From assembly GCF_018130145.1 (NCBI RefSeq), contig NZ_JAFCMB010000030.1:1-61826 (forward strand): DNA of 61,826 nt, in the 5' to 3' direction. The stretch is from Bradyrhizobium sp. AUGA SZCCT0176 (lineage in GTDB: Bacteria > Pseudomonadota > Alphaproteobacteria > Rhizobiales > Xanthobacteraceae). The position numbers and the translations under genes were made by a program. Positions 43,415 through 50,682 of this stretch are shown here, piece after piece. How positions within the stretch are numbered: position 1 is the first letter of the stretch; the number at the start of each line of letters is the position of its first letter. The notes beneath the pieces are model-generated. The model did no database searches and had not been told where the DNA came from. It saw nothing but the letters and a program-made list of their open reading frames with translations.

Positions 43415-43633
43415 ATGACTGATCAGTTGGAGTTTGACCTGCGCGCTACGCTATGCAGGCGGCTCGCCGAGCGAGAACCGGAACATCGAATTCTTTGGAT
43501 GGCCGAGGCCGAGAACTGGTCCCGGCTGTCGAAACAGAGAAGCCGCGGCGCTGCCGAAGAACAACCGATCCCCGCATCACGGCGAGTTGGCGGGAGAAGT
43601 CGGACCCGACTTCTTGATTCCCGGCGTAGTTGA
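43415..43633 (+). CDS. Small hypothetical protein
   Basis: A 72-residue protein that starts MTDQLEFDLRATLCRRLAEREPEHRI and has LWMAEAENWSRLSKQ, an amphipathic acidic/basic helix pattern; the last 25 residues are Arg/Ser-rich and may be non-conserved. AGGGGACC lies before the ATG. No domain is recognised. It is divergent from the GTAAAV-repeat gene across an FNR/FixK-type box. Confidence 0.55.
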   Translation: MTDQLEFDLRATLCRRLAEREPEHRILWMAEAENWSRLSKQRSRGAAEEQPIPASRRVGGRSRTRLLDSRRS

Positions 43634-43728
43634 ATCGTGCAATCGGAGATCCCGACGTTCCCGGCGATATCGCACGCCAGTTGTACGATCCTCGCGCACC
43701 GCAGTCCGATCGCTACCGAACTGAAGCA

Positions 43729-43812
43729 CGGCGGGGAAATCTTGATCCAGAACACCGCACCCCATCCGGGCTCGTTGCTCGCGGATATCTGACCATCCCT
43801 GCCTTGGTGATG
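43729..43812 (-). pseudogene. Possible remnant of a sensor histidine kinase C-terminus
   Basis: The minus strand reads GRDGQISASNEPGWGAVFWIKIS, which resembles the last strand-turn-strand of HATPase domains (HGGRI-SA-NEPG-GAVF-I-LP). The N- and G-box motifs that should come before it are not readable in any frame, so this would be a small decayed fragment. The match is short and could be chance. Confidence 0.3.
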
Positions 43813-43972
43813 TTGGCTGTCATAAGGGTGGCGCGCCGCGCGGATGAACTGGCAACGGCAACGGCGGTGATCTTTGAGGTATTGCGCATGAGCTTGCTGG
43901 CGAGCGGCGATGCGGGAGCGCGCGAGAAGCGAGGATGGCCGCAAGTAGCCGCCACACACAACATTCGCACAC

Positions 43973-43986
43973 TTGATCTATATCAA
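43973..43986. promoter_or_regulatory. FNR/FixK-type box
   Basis: TTGATCTATATCAA, a perfect TTGAT-N4-ATCAA palindrome, 96 bases upstream of the small exported protein gene at 44083. Confidence 0.7.
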
Positions 43987-44082
43987 GCCGGCCGAATGGA
44001 CCGTGGTCAGTCTTGCAGCGGCACTGGCTGCGCCTTGAGAGGGCTGCATCGAAGCTGGTGCGTCAGACTCAGGGAGAACACC

Positions 44083-44322
44083 ATGAAACTCTCGATCACC
44101 TTGTCGGCATTGCTGATTGCCGGCCTCATGGCTGCAACGACAAAACCGGCCAGCGCCGTCATATACTGCCAATACGTCGACTATCCAGCAGGCTGCACCG
44201 TAAGGGCCGGCGTCGTGCTGCGCCCGCGGCCGGTCGCGCGTGCGGTGGCGACGCCTGGCGTCGGCCGTGTCGGGACACCCACCAACCGCGGCGGCCCGGT
44301 GGATCGCGTTGGCCGGCGCTGA
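44083..44322 (+). CDS. Small exported protein, Val/Arg/Pro-rich
   Basis: A 79-residue protein with a signal peptide at 1-26 (LSALLIAGLMAATTKPASA), then VIYCQYVDYPAGCTVRAGVVLRPRPVARAV, with two cysteines that may pair, and a basic Gly/Pro-rich tail. AGGGAGAA precedes the ATG. I recall short relatives of this plan (YC-YV-YP-GC-VR) in Bradyrhizobium but no function. A FixK-type box upstream suggests control by low oxygen. Confidence 0.7.
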   Translation: MKLSITLSALLIAGLMAATTKPASAVIYCQYVDYPAGCTVRAGVVLRPRPVARAVATPGVGRVGTPTNRGGPVDRVGRR

Positions 44323-44457
44323 TCGGACCTTTCCTGCCGCAACAGCACCTCGTTACGTCGCGGATTGCTCGACGCCGAGGTGAAGGCGGCTCTTGCCAGC
44401 ACACGACCGCACCCGAATCGGCATCGAGCCGGGCGCAGCGCCGTGGCGGAGTAGCTT

Positions 44458-44907
44458 ATGCCCCTGGCGCGATATTTCCTTTATGTCGGCGGAGTATTGC
44501 TCACTCTGGTGTTCATTCTGGACGCATGCCTGACCAGACTGCCGGTCATGCAGAGTTCACACATCGACGCGCCCGTTATCCGCATTCATTCCGACCGAAA
44601 ATGGCCGGAGCGCATCGTCTTCGACACCAGCCTTCCGACGATCGTTCCCGCACAGGCTGCGATAGCGGAACACGGCATCGCCAGTCCTGCGCCGGTCACC
44701 GACGTTTCTTTAAAGGAGCGGGAACGCGAGGCATTTGCGTTGATGCAGCCATCCGACGCGAAGCGGATACAACCGTCCGACCCGGGAAAGCGAGAACTGA
44801 GGCAGCAACGGCCACGCAAAATCGTGAAGCGGCACGCGCCGCCCCGCTCGCTCCTCGTCGCGCGGCAGCCGCAATTCGGTTGGTTTGGCAACACCACCAT
44901 CTGGTGA
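44458..44907 (+). CDS. Single-pass membrane protein, unknown function
   Basis: A 149-residue protein with one membrane segment at about 8-25, then a polar region with PAQAAIAEHGIASPAP, an acidic/basic middle and a Lys/Arg-rich end, closing with PQFGWFGNTTIW. The C-terminal aromatic stretch suggests a surface or membrane contact. No known family. The next gene follows 67 bases later. Confidence 0.6.
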   Translation: MPLARYFLYVGGVLLTLVFILDACLTRLPVMQSSHIDAPVIRIHSDRKWPERIVFDTSLPTIVPAQAAIAEHGIASPAPVTDVSLKEREREAFALMQPSDAKRIQPSDPGKRELRQQRPRKIVKRHAPPRSLLVARQPQFGWFGNTTIW

Positions 44908-44974
44908 CGGCAGCCGCAATCTTGTCGTGGGCTCGTACCTTATCCAGAGCGGTTTCTCGACGAAGGAGGTGCTC

Positions 44975-45208
44975 ATGCGCTGGATCTACCTCGGCATCAT
45001 TATTCTGTTCGCCGCAGCGACGATCATTTTCGCGCTGCAGAATTTCGAGATCATCACAATGTCGGTGTTTGGCTTCGATGCTCGCGTACCGCTCGCGGTT
45101 TTGGTCGCTGTCGTCTACCTTCTGGGCGCAGCGACGGGCGGCAGCCTCTTCGCGCTGCTGCGCCGATCCTACCAAGGTTCAAGACGCAGGGTGGTGGGCG
45201 CGCCATAA
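44975..45208 (+). CDS. Small two-helix membrane protein, LapA-like
   Basis: A 77-residue protein with two membrane helices (about 3-22 and 37-58) joined by NFEIITMSVFGFDARVPLAV and ended by a basic tail. The pattern FALQNFE-I-MSVFGF matches the LapA (lipopolysaccharide assembly protein A) domain family. AAGGAGGT lies 5 bases upstream of the ATG, an excellent ribosome site that decides the start. Confidence 0.75.
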   Translation: MRWIYLGIIILFAAATIIFALQNFEIITMSVFGFDARVPLAVLVAVVYLLGAATGGSLFALLRRSYQGSRRRVVGAP

Positions 45209-45337
45209 CGACGCTGTCGGTTCACTACCGACCATCCCTGGTCGGGTGCGACACGCTCGGGGCCGGTCGCAACCGTTCCCTTGCTGCGGAGCGGCGGGCT
45301 TCTTGCTCGTCGTGAGTGGGTACATACTGGAAGCAGG

Positions 45338-45868
45338 TTACTTTTCGATCCGAAATCGGACCGTCTTGCTCTTCTTGTCCGCAGATTCTTCGACAATCTC
45401 AAAATTCCCTACTGACGCGCGCCTTAGACGTGCCGCACGTGGACGCGCGATCGACGATGAAACGTACCGATACGTTCCGGAAAACGATCCGCCACTCGCT
45501 TTGATTTCCCGCAACGGCACGTGTCGAAATGACATTGGGTATGGCCGCGCGGCGCCAACGCACTTAAACTCGATTCCGCTGCACTGAATCGTTTTGTTGC
45601 AAGTCGCCTTTACCTCGTTGATTGGCGTATCGTTGTACCCTGGTGGCAGCTGGTACTCCAGGACGCTGTCCAGCGTATCGGTACAGCTTTCGATTGGCTT
45701 GAATCGGAAATTGACGGCTACAGTTGTTCCTAGAGGCCCTGGAGCGAATACGGACAAATCGTGCTGGGTGATCGGCAGCACGTAACGCCCTGCCAAGAAG
45801 ACCGGTTGGGCTATTGAGGACGTGGAGGACACGACAATTGTCAAGGTTGCCCAAACGATCACATGCAT
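45338..45868 (-). CDS. Exported protein of unknown function
   Basis: A 176-residue protein with a signal peptide (about 1-20, VSSTSSIAQ), a beta-rich mature part (FLAGRYVLPITQHDLSVFAPG, AVNFRFKPIESCTDTLDSVLEY) and four cysteines that could form two disulfides (SCTD, TCNKTIQCSGIEFKC). The ending FEIVEESADKKSKTVRFRIEK looks like a last beta hairpin. No family recognised. It is divergent from the ion channel gene across an FNR/FixK-type box. Confidence 0.6.
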   Translation of the reverse strand: MHVIVWATLTIVVSSTSSIAQPVFLAGRYVLPITQHDLSVFAPGPLGTTVAVNFRFKPIESCTDTLDSVLEYQLPPGYNDTPINEVKATCNKTIQCSGIEFKCVGAARPYPMSFRHVPLREIKASGGSFSGTYRYVSSSIARPRAARLRRASVGNFEIVEESADKKSKTVRFRIEK

Positions 45869-45940
45869 TCTAAGCCCCACGGAGAATTCACGCGTACGGT
45901 ATGCCCACCGGCTCGGTGGAGCAACGGCTGCTTTCGCTCG

Positions 45941-45954
45941 TTGATCTAGATCAA
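45941..45954. promoter_or_regulatory. FNR/FixK-type box
   Basis: TTGATCTAGATCAA, a fully symmetric 14-base palindrome. Its centre lies 62 bases before the chosen ATG of the ion channel gene (46010) and about 79 bases from the divergent exported-protein gene. Confidence 0.75.
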
Positions 45955-46009
45955 TAAGGCGAACAGGGATTGCATGCGCAATGGGCACTGGCGAGATCGG
46001 AGCCGCGCG

Positions 46010-46714
46010 ATGGGGCAGCGAAGGATGATTCTGGATCCTGTCGGCGACTTGCGCCAGTTGCGCAACGAACGGAGTGACTGGCTGCTGACGGTGCTGACTG
46101 GAGTGCTCATACTGCTGATATTCGTCTTCGCGCCACTGCAGGCAGTTGGTATTACCACCTTTCATCTATTTGCTGTCGGCCTGTCACTCGCGATCATCGG
46201 AAGCATGGTGATCATTTCCAACAGTCCCACAGCGCTCGTTCTGATGTCGGTTGCGCTTGTCGCCAATATCGCCGTATTTTTCCTGCGGCTCTATTACCCC
46301 GTTCCCTTCCACCTTCACATACTGGCTGGCGCATGGTTGATCATCGCCTGCACTCTAGGGATCGTGGTCACTCAGGCCGTATTCAGGCGTGGCCGTGTAA
46401 CATATCACAGAATTATCGGAGCGATCCTTCTGTACCTGCTGATCGCAGTAGCCTTTGCAACGCTCTTTGCTTTCGTCGGCCTGTCGGATCCGGGGGCGAT
46501 CAAGGGAATAACATTTGACGACGATCAATCACTCGCGAGCGCGGTCTTCTATATGAGCTTTGTTACGCTGACCTCGACAGGTTACGGCGACATCATTCCA
46601 GTGCATCCGTTGGCGCGTAGTCTATGCAACATCGAGAGCGTCGTTGGTCAACTTTATCCGGCAACACTCTTGGCAAGGCTTGTTACTCTCGAGATGAGCG
46701 ATCCCGGCCAGTAA
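46010..46714 (+). CDS. Potassium-channel-like membrane protein (Ion_trans_2, GYGD filter)
   Basis: A 234-residue membrane protein. It has four or five hydrophobic helices (about 25-135), then a two-helix pore module whose filter TSTGYGDIIP is complete, flanked by FYMSFVTL, typical of bacterial 2TM potassium channels. There is no RCK/TrkA regulatory domain; the C-terminus stops soon after the last helix. The ATG at 46010 has CGGAG 7 bases upstream; earlier in-frame ATGs at 45974 would put the FixK-type box almost on the ribosome site. Ion selectivity for K is inferred from the filter. Confidence 0.85.
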   Translation: MGQRRMILDPVGDLRQLRNERSDWLLTVLTGVLILLIFVFAPLQAVGITTFHLFAVGLSLAIIGSMVIISNSPTALVLMSVALVANIAVFFLRLYYPVPFHLHILAGAWLIIACTLGIVVTQAVFRRGRVTYHRIIGAILLYLLIAVAFATLFAFVGLSDPGAIKGITFDDDQSLASAVFYMSFVTLTSTGYGDIIPVHPLARSLCNIESVVGQLYPATLLARLVTLEMSDPGQ

Positions 46715-46818
46715 GCAGAGCCACAGAGGCCGACCACGCCTTGGCCGGCTACAAGCTGCGGTTTTGGATGATGGGATAGCGTTTGGAGAGGTTCGCCGAG
46801 CCAGGTGATTTGCGTCTA

Positions 46819-46832
46819 TTGATCTATGTCAA
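46819..46832. promoter_or_regulatory. FNR/FixK-type box, one mismatch
   Basis: TTGATCTATGTCAA, 48 bases upstream of the small gene at 46881. Confidence 0.6.
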
Positions 46833-46880
46833 CGGCAGGAGGTTTGGTGGGCATGGCTAGTTAAAGCCATGGAGGTCGCT

Positions 46881-47117
46881 ATGAAAGAAAGGAATGAAGG
46901 CGTTACGATCTCGATACCCACTGCCGCTGCTCGTCAAGCAGATGAGCCGATCCGCCGCTCTTCCTGCGCGCTCATCAGGTACTATGTCGCAAAGTACAGC
47001 GTGCCTGCTGCCGAGGCGTGGGCTCGCAGCAGGGGCGCGACTGAGGCAGAAATTCAGACTGCTCGGCGTTGTATTAATCCTCAACAGACCGTCCGTCTTG
47101 GCCAGGCGGCCGCATAG
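46881..47117 (+). CDS. Small hypothetical protein
   Basis: A 78-residue soluble protein with RRSSCALIRYYVAKYSVPAAEAWARSRGATEAEIQTARRC; the middle looks like two short helices and has two cysteines. GGAGGTCGCT directly before the ATG at 46881 decides this start over one four codons earlier. A box with one mismatch to the FNR/FixK palindrome is 48 bases upstream, the closest spacing in this cluster. Confidence 0.6.
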   Translation: MKERNEGVTISIPTAAARQADEPIRRSSCALIRYYVAKYSVPAAEAWARSRGATEAEIQTARRCINPQQTVRLGQAAA

Positions 47118-47214
47118 CAAACAACGAGGAAAGTCGGTAGCCTCATTGGTCATTTCGTCAGTTTCGGGCCAAATGCACGAGGTGCGGACGCTACAAACAT
47201 GGCAAATCAATCGT

Positions 47215-47397
47215 TCAAAGTAGCAGTAGTGTGGCGACGCAGAGGATCAGAATTGCCTGCCAGCCGGCCTTGACGGTTCGATTTGTCTTGCGAGAAGATC
47301 CGATACCAATTCTTGCCGGCGGGTGGTTGTCGTTGGCGGGAGGCCTGCCCGCTTGAAGCAGTGCATCAGGAGTCCGAGGCGACCGACACATAGGCAT
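47215..47397 (-). CDS. Small tail-anchored membrane protein
   Basis: A 60-residue protein with a polar N-terminal part containing PPANDNHPPAR and a C-terminal membrane segment (AGWQAILILCVATLLLL) that ends the chain, a tail-anchor layout. GGGAGGA lies 9 bases upstream of the ATG. The PANDN motif occurs in short alphaproteobacterial proteins of unknown function. An imperfect FixK-type box is 72 bases upstream. Confidence 0.55.
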   Translation of the reverse strand: MPMCRSPRTPDALLQAGRPPANDNHPPARIGIGSSRKTNRTVKAGWQAILILCVATLLLL

Positions 47398-47469
47398 GAC
47401 GATGTCCTCCCGCGAGCATTCCGCTTTGGAGTCTTGCCGTCAACCAACCCCACGCCGATCCAGGGTGCG

Positions 47470-47483
47470 GTGATACAAATCAA
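47470..47483 (-). promoter_or_regulatory. FNR/FixK-type box, one mismatch
   Basis: Minus-strand TTGATTTGTATCAC, one base off TTGAT-N4-ATCAA, 72 bases upstream of the tail-anchored protein gene. Confidence 0.5.
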
Positions 47484-47575
47484 TTGGTAAGCAGCACTGA
47501 TCAACTGTGTCGGGGTGGTTGTTACCAGGCATGATGAGCCGCCAACCAGTTGTACGGCGGCAACCTCCCGCTTTT

Positions 47576-47749
47576 TCACTTGGGGAGGCAGACCGTCCTA
47601 AGCGTCTCGTCAGAGCTTCGGGCCTTCGCGTACTCTATTAATGCCTGCCGCGCCGCGTCGCACCGTTCTGCGCTGTTAAATTCCTGTGTCGCAACAACGG
47701 CGCCGTTCGCAACGCCAAGCCAACTAACGATGATTAGAACCTGGGGCAT
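47576..47749 (-). CDS. 57-residue exported peptide with two cysteines
   Basis: It reads MPQVLIIVSWLGVANGAVVA then TQEFNSAERCDAARQALIEY and a C-terminal RTVCLPK. Residues 1-20 look like a signal peptide. The mature 37 residues form one amphipathic helix bounded by C30 and C54, which could pair. GAGGAGGATATT upstream of the ATG is a near-perfect ribosome site, which makes this a real gene despite its size. A FixK-type box is 89 bases upstream. Role unknown. Confidence 0.65.
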   Translation of the reverse strand: MPQVLIIVSWLGVANGAVVATQEFNSAERCDAARQALIEYAKARSSDETLRTVCLPK

Positions 47750-47838
47750 AATATCCTCCTCACCGGGACAATGGGCTGCCGACGACCGACAGCAGATGGG
47801 TTATCCGGGTAGGACGCATCGTTGATGCGTCCGGCGCG

Positions 47839-47852
47839 TTGATCTGGGTCAA
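47839..47852. promoter_or_regulatory. FNR/FixK-type box, one mismatch
   Basis: TTGATCTGGGTCAA, 89 bases upstream of the 57-residue peptide gene (minus strand). Confidence 0.6.
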
Positions 47853-47910
47853 GCGCCGTTAACGGCCTTTTGTGGACCTCGCCAGGCAGCAGCAGCACCC
47901 ATTCGCACTC

Positions 47911-47940
47911 AAAAAAAAAGCCCCGGCACGGTGCCGGGGC
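47911..47940 (-). terminator. Strong intrinsic terminator of the porin-like gene
   Basis: On the minus strand GCCCCGGCAC, loop C, GTGCCGGGGC is followed by nine T residues. It lies 27 bases past the stop of the outer-membrane protein gene at 47968, a textbook factor-independent terminator. Confidence 0.9.
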
Positions 47941-47967
47941 CAAGGCTTGCTGAAGACAAGCCCCTGA

Positions 47968-48726
47968 TCAGTAGCGGGCCGCGACCGGCGCCCCGTAGCC
48001 GCCGAAGCGGTAGTTGATGCGCAGGGTGACCATGTCCACGTCCTGACTGATCCGGTTGAGTGCACCGGCAACAATCGGATTGGCGACCGAGAACGAATTG
48101 TTCGCGTCGCCCATGAACAGATGGTTGTACTCGACACCGAACGACCAGTTTGGTGTGAAGCCGTACTCCAGTCCAACACCGATGGTGCCGCCCCAGCGGG
48201 TCGCGCTTGCTGAGGCCAGTTCAGCGCCGGTAAGGGTACTGAGGATGCTAAAGCGGTTGCTCGTCACTGCCGCGCCGCCCTTTACGTACAGCAGTGCTGC
48301 GTTCCAAGCGTAGCCGATCTGGCCGGTAAAGAGGCCAATACCATCGGTCGAGGTACGAGTGGAGAACAGAGGATTGAGGACGCTCACGCGCTGGTTGCTG
48401 AGATCCGCCCAATCGCCCTGAGCTTCCAGGCCAAACACCCACTGATTGGCTTGCCAGCGATAACCGATCTGGCCGCCGATCAGGCCCCCGGAGCGCTCGC
48501 GGCAGCCGTCGGCGAAGACGACGCCTGCGACATCAACGAAATCCCAACAATTGCGGCTCTGGCCCCAGCCGCCATTGGCGCCGATGTAAAAGCCGGTCCA
48601 GTCGTAAATCGGAACGATGACCGGCGCGGGTGGCCGTGCCTTGACTGCCATATCCGCAGCGGATGCGGGGGCGGCCACGCCGAGTAATGCTACGAGACCA
48701 ACGGAAGCCAACAGAAAATTCTTCAT
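47968..48726 (-). CDS. Outer-membrane beta-barrel protein (Omp25/31-like porin family)
   Basis: A 252-residue protein with a signal peptide to ASAADMAVKA (about 24 residues), then PIYDWTGFYIGANGGWGQSRNCWDF, the opening typical of Rhizobiales 8-stranded surface barrels, with alternating beta strands, and the closing VDMVTLRINYRFGGYGAPVAARY with a terminal aromatic residue. GGAGAGAGAAAAA before the ATG at 48726 sets the start. It ends with a strong terminator and appears to be a single-gene unit. Confidence 0.9.
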   Translation of the reverse strand: MKNFLLASVGLVALLGVAAPASAADMAVKARPPAPVIVPIYDWTGFYIGANGGWGQSRNCWDFVDVAGVVFADGCRERSGGLIGGQIGYRWQANQWVFGLEAQGDWADLSNQRVSVLNPLFSTRTSTDGIGLFTGQIGYAWNAALLYVKGGAAVTSNRFSILSTLTGAELASASATRWGGTIGVGLEYGFTPNWSFGVEYNHLFMGDANNSFSVANPIVAGALNRISQDVDMVTLRINYRFGGYGAPVAARY

Positions 48727-48973
48727 TTTTTCTCTCTCCATTTCCGTCGGCTTCTAATTTGTCCCCGCCAACGGTGGTTTGCTGCATTGATTCCAACATG
48801 CACGTGAATCCTACGTACGTTGGGCCTAAGTGCCCGTGCCATAATGGCAACACTCAAGGGCAATTGGCGCGCGGCACCTGACAGATTTTCGACTGGATTT
48901 CGTCGCAATTCATGTCGTGTGTTGATCATCGTGCATACGGCAAACGACATGAGAGTTCTGCTGGAGCTTGCGG

Positions 48974-49264
48974 TCATTCGATCTTCCCTGACTGCGTGTC
49001 AGGGGTTTGCGACGCGTCGCCGCTGCCTTGCTCCCGTCCTTCGTCAAGCCAGGACGGAATGTTTCCCGACGCGATAGCGCGTCTCGGCAAATGGGGAATG
49101 ATCGTTCCGGCAGTCACGACCAAACCCTCGTCGAACTTGGCACGTGCGAAGCTCTTAGCTTCCATTTCGGTCTCGAATGTCTCCGTCGACCGAGACCGCC
49201 GGTTTCGGACCGCTGTACCTTTCCATGGGATTTCGAACGTCACATACCAAGCATGCTTCTTCAT
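48974..49264 (-). CDS. Conserved hypothetical protein
   Basis: A 96-residue protein: HAWYVTFEIPWKGTAVRNRRS, RSTETFETEMEAKSFARAKFDEG and VTAGTIIPHLPRRAIAS read like a compact alpha/beta domain. I recall a similar short alphaproteobacterial family (TETFETEMEAK-FARAK) with no assigned role. The ATG at 49264 starts the domain; a longer frame to 49354 is possible. Confidence 0.6.
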   Translation of the reverse strand: MKKHAWYVTFEIPWKGTAVRNRRSRSTETFETEMEAKSFARAKFDEGLVVTAGTIIPHLPRRAIASGNIPSWLDEGREQGSGDASQTPDTQSGKIE

Positions 49265-50017
49265 CTGGTGATTCCGACGAATCTGCCACCAAGCCTTCTC
49301 GAGGACAGCGCTTTTGCCGTCGACCTCGATCTTTCGTTTGCCCTCCTCGACCATGGCCGACGCCCGTCGGCGTTAGAGCGCCTCCCAGGCCACAGCCGTC
49401 AGCCCGAATGCGTTCCACGAAGGCGAACAGTTTTCATTGCCGATGATGGAGAGCTCTGACTTTCTTTGCCTGACCAGTTCGTCCGGCAGGCGTTTCGGCG
49501 TCCTCACCCCCATGAACCCACTGACCATGGCGGTCGCGCCGTTGGGTATCCTCAGTTGTGCTTGCAGGCGCGTGACCGAGGGTAGAGCGGAGCCGGCATG
49601 AGGCCTTGATCTGTATCAAGGCTTCCGCGTTGGGATTCGACGCCATTGCAGGCATCGTCGCTTATTGGTCGTTGCGGCGTTCTACGCCGATCGACGACAG
49701 CATATCGTCCCACAGCTTGTGCACCTGCTCGTGGCGGCTCTGGACGGCGGAAGGTGTGACAGCGCCCGAGATACCGTTTCGAGCGTCAGTCGAGGCCGGG
49801 ACTGCCCGAACAAGATGCATCGCAATCCGTTACGAACGCTGATCATCTTCCGAGTTGCTGCCAAACTCGCTACGAGCAAGTACGCCTCCGAGCGTTTGGC
49901 GGCACCTATCACGGGGTCATTGTTTAGCTGGTAAAGTGAACCCAACACCGGATTGAAGCGGGCATCGAGCATTCGCAGTTTGAGGTTTGCTTCTCGCCCA
50001 TCGGCGCGCGTCGCCCT
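49265..50017. other. 750-bp gap without an intact gene
   Basis: Frames on both strands are short and carry no recognised motif. The stretch holds the FNR/FixK-type box at 49606-49619 with no intact gene next to it. It leads into a broken kptA fragment and looks like decayed accessory DNA. Confidence 0.55.
49606..49619. promoter_or_regulatory. FNR/FixK-type box without an intact target
   Basis: TTGATCTGTATCAA, a perfect TTGAT-N4-ATCAA palindrome inside CCTTGATCTGTATCAAGG. The nearest intact gene on the minus strand starts 341 bases away; none follows on the plus strand. Confidence 0.55.
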
Positions 50018-50105
50018 GTTGATCCAGCACCAGTCCTACCGAGTCAGGCTTGTGGCGGAGAACGAAGCTCAGGAATTTGCTGAGTTGGGTGGGATTAGAA
50101 GACAT
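50018..50105 (-). pseudogene. kptA: N-terminal fragment of an RNA 2'-phosphotransferase gene (KptA/Tpt1)
   Basis: From the ATG at 50105 the frame reads QLSKFLSFVLRHKPDSVGLV then LDQQGD, which matches the start of KptA/Tpt1 (SKFLS-VLRH-P---GL-LD--G). After about 30 residues the similarity stops and the frame runs into unrelated sequence to a stop at 49924. The family removes a 2'-phosphate from RNA with NAD. The catalytic region is missing, so the gene is truncated. Confidence 0.7.
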
Positions 50106-50224
50106 GGCGACGGGATATACCAAGCTGCCCGGATGAGCCAATGGTCGGCGCAGCGACGTTGATCTAGGGCTCCGCGAAATCAGCGCGCCGTTCCCGCATA
50201 CTGCTGAACGCGCGGACCAATGTC

Positions 50225-50341
50225 GAACTCATCCGCTATTCGTCGAAGAGAGCTCCGGTACGGTTCTGCCAAATCCCGTCCCGACGGATGGAACGCAGGC
50301 AGGCTGGCGCTGACAGCCAAGATGCCGGACGGATGGATCGC
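50225..50341. repeat. Duplicated segment, copy 1 (matches 54771-54887)
   Basis: From GAAGAGAGCTCCGG (50245) to GGATGGATCGC (50341) this copy and 54791-54887 differ at about one base in 97; the preceding 20 bases are also similar. Flanks are unrelated, so a short DNA segment was copied. Two copies of CGGATGGA lie near the right end. Confidence 0.9.
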
Positions 50342-50576
50342 CGGGTGCGAGTCTGCGGCTGATCCCTTTGGAGCTAGTCGAGAAACGGGCATTACTGCGG
50401 CGCATGAGTCCGGTTGTGGCGGCACCTTGAGACATGCTCGCCTATCCTGCGAATGCCCGTTCACCGCGTAGACCGGAAGTCGCCGTGGTCCGGTCAAACG
50501 ACGCGAATGACCCATACCGGACCTCGCAACACCTTAGGCGAAGTCGAGCCTGACGATGATCACTCCCAGATTGATC

Positions 50577-50590
50577 TTGACCCATGTCAA
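50577..50590. promoter_or_regulatory. FNR/FixK/CRP-type palindrome without an intact target
   Basis: TTGACCCATGTCAA fits the looser TTGA/C-N6-T/G-CAA form of FixK boxes. No intact gene starts within 400 bases downstream on the plus strand. Confidence 0.4.
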
Positions 50591-50682
50591 ATAGCGGAGT
50601 GGGTGGCATCTAATCTGCGACACATGTGCCGTGCCCCGGGCCCCGATTTTCGGCGGATTTTGGAAAATGTCCAGGGGTTAGG

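Larger units (their letters stand above)
43634..44082. other. Gap with decayed kinase sequence and a FixK-type box
   Basis: No intact gene. It contains a short remnant resembling the end of a histidine kinase on the minus strand (43729-43812) and the FNR/FixK-type box at 43973-43986. Confidence 0.5.
50106..50682. other. Gap with a duplicated 120-bp segment and a box
   Basis: No supported gene. It holds one copy of a segment shared with the end of the sensor cyclase gene (50225-50341) and a TTGACCCATGTCAA palindrome (50577-50590). The rest shows nothing I can define. Confidence 0.55.

Noticed and set aside
43630..44082. Upstream extension of the exported protein gene at 44083
   Set aside because: The open frame reaches 43630, but the signal peptide and AGGGAGAA ribosome site fix the start at 44083.
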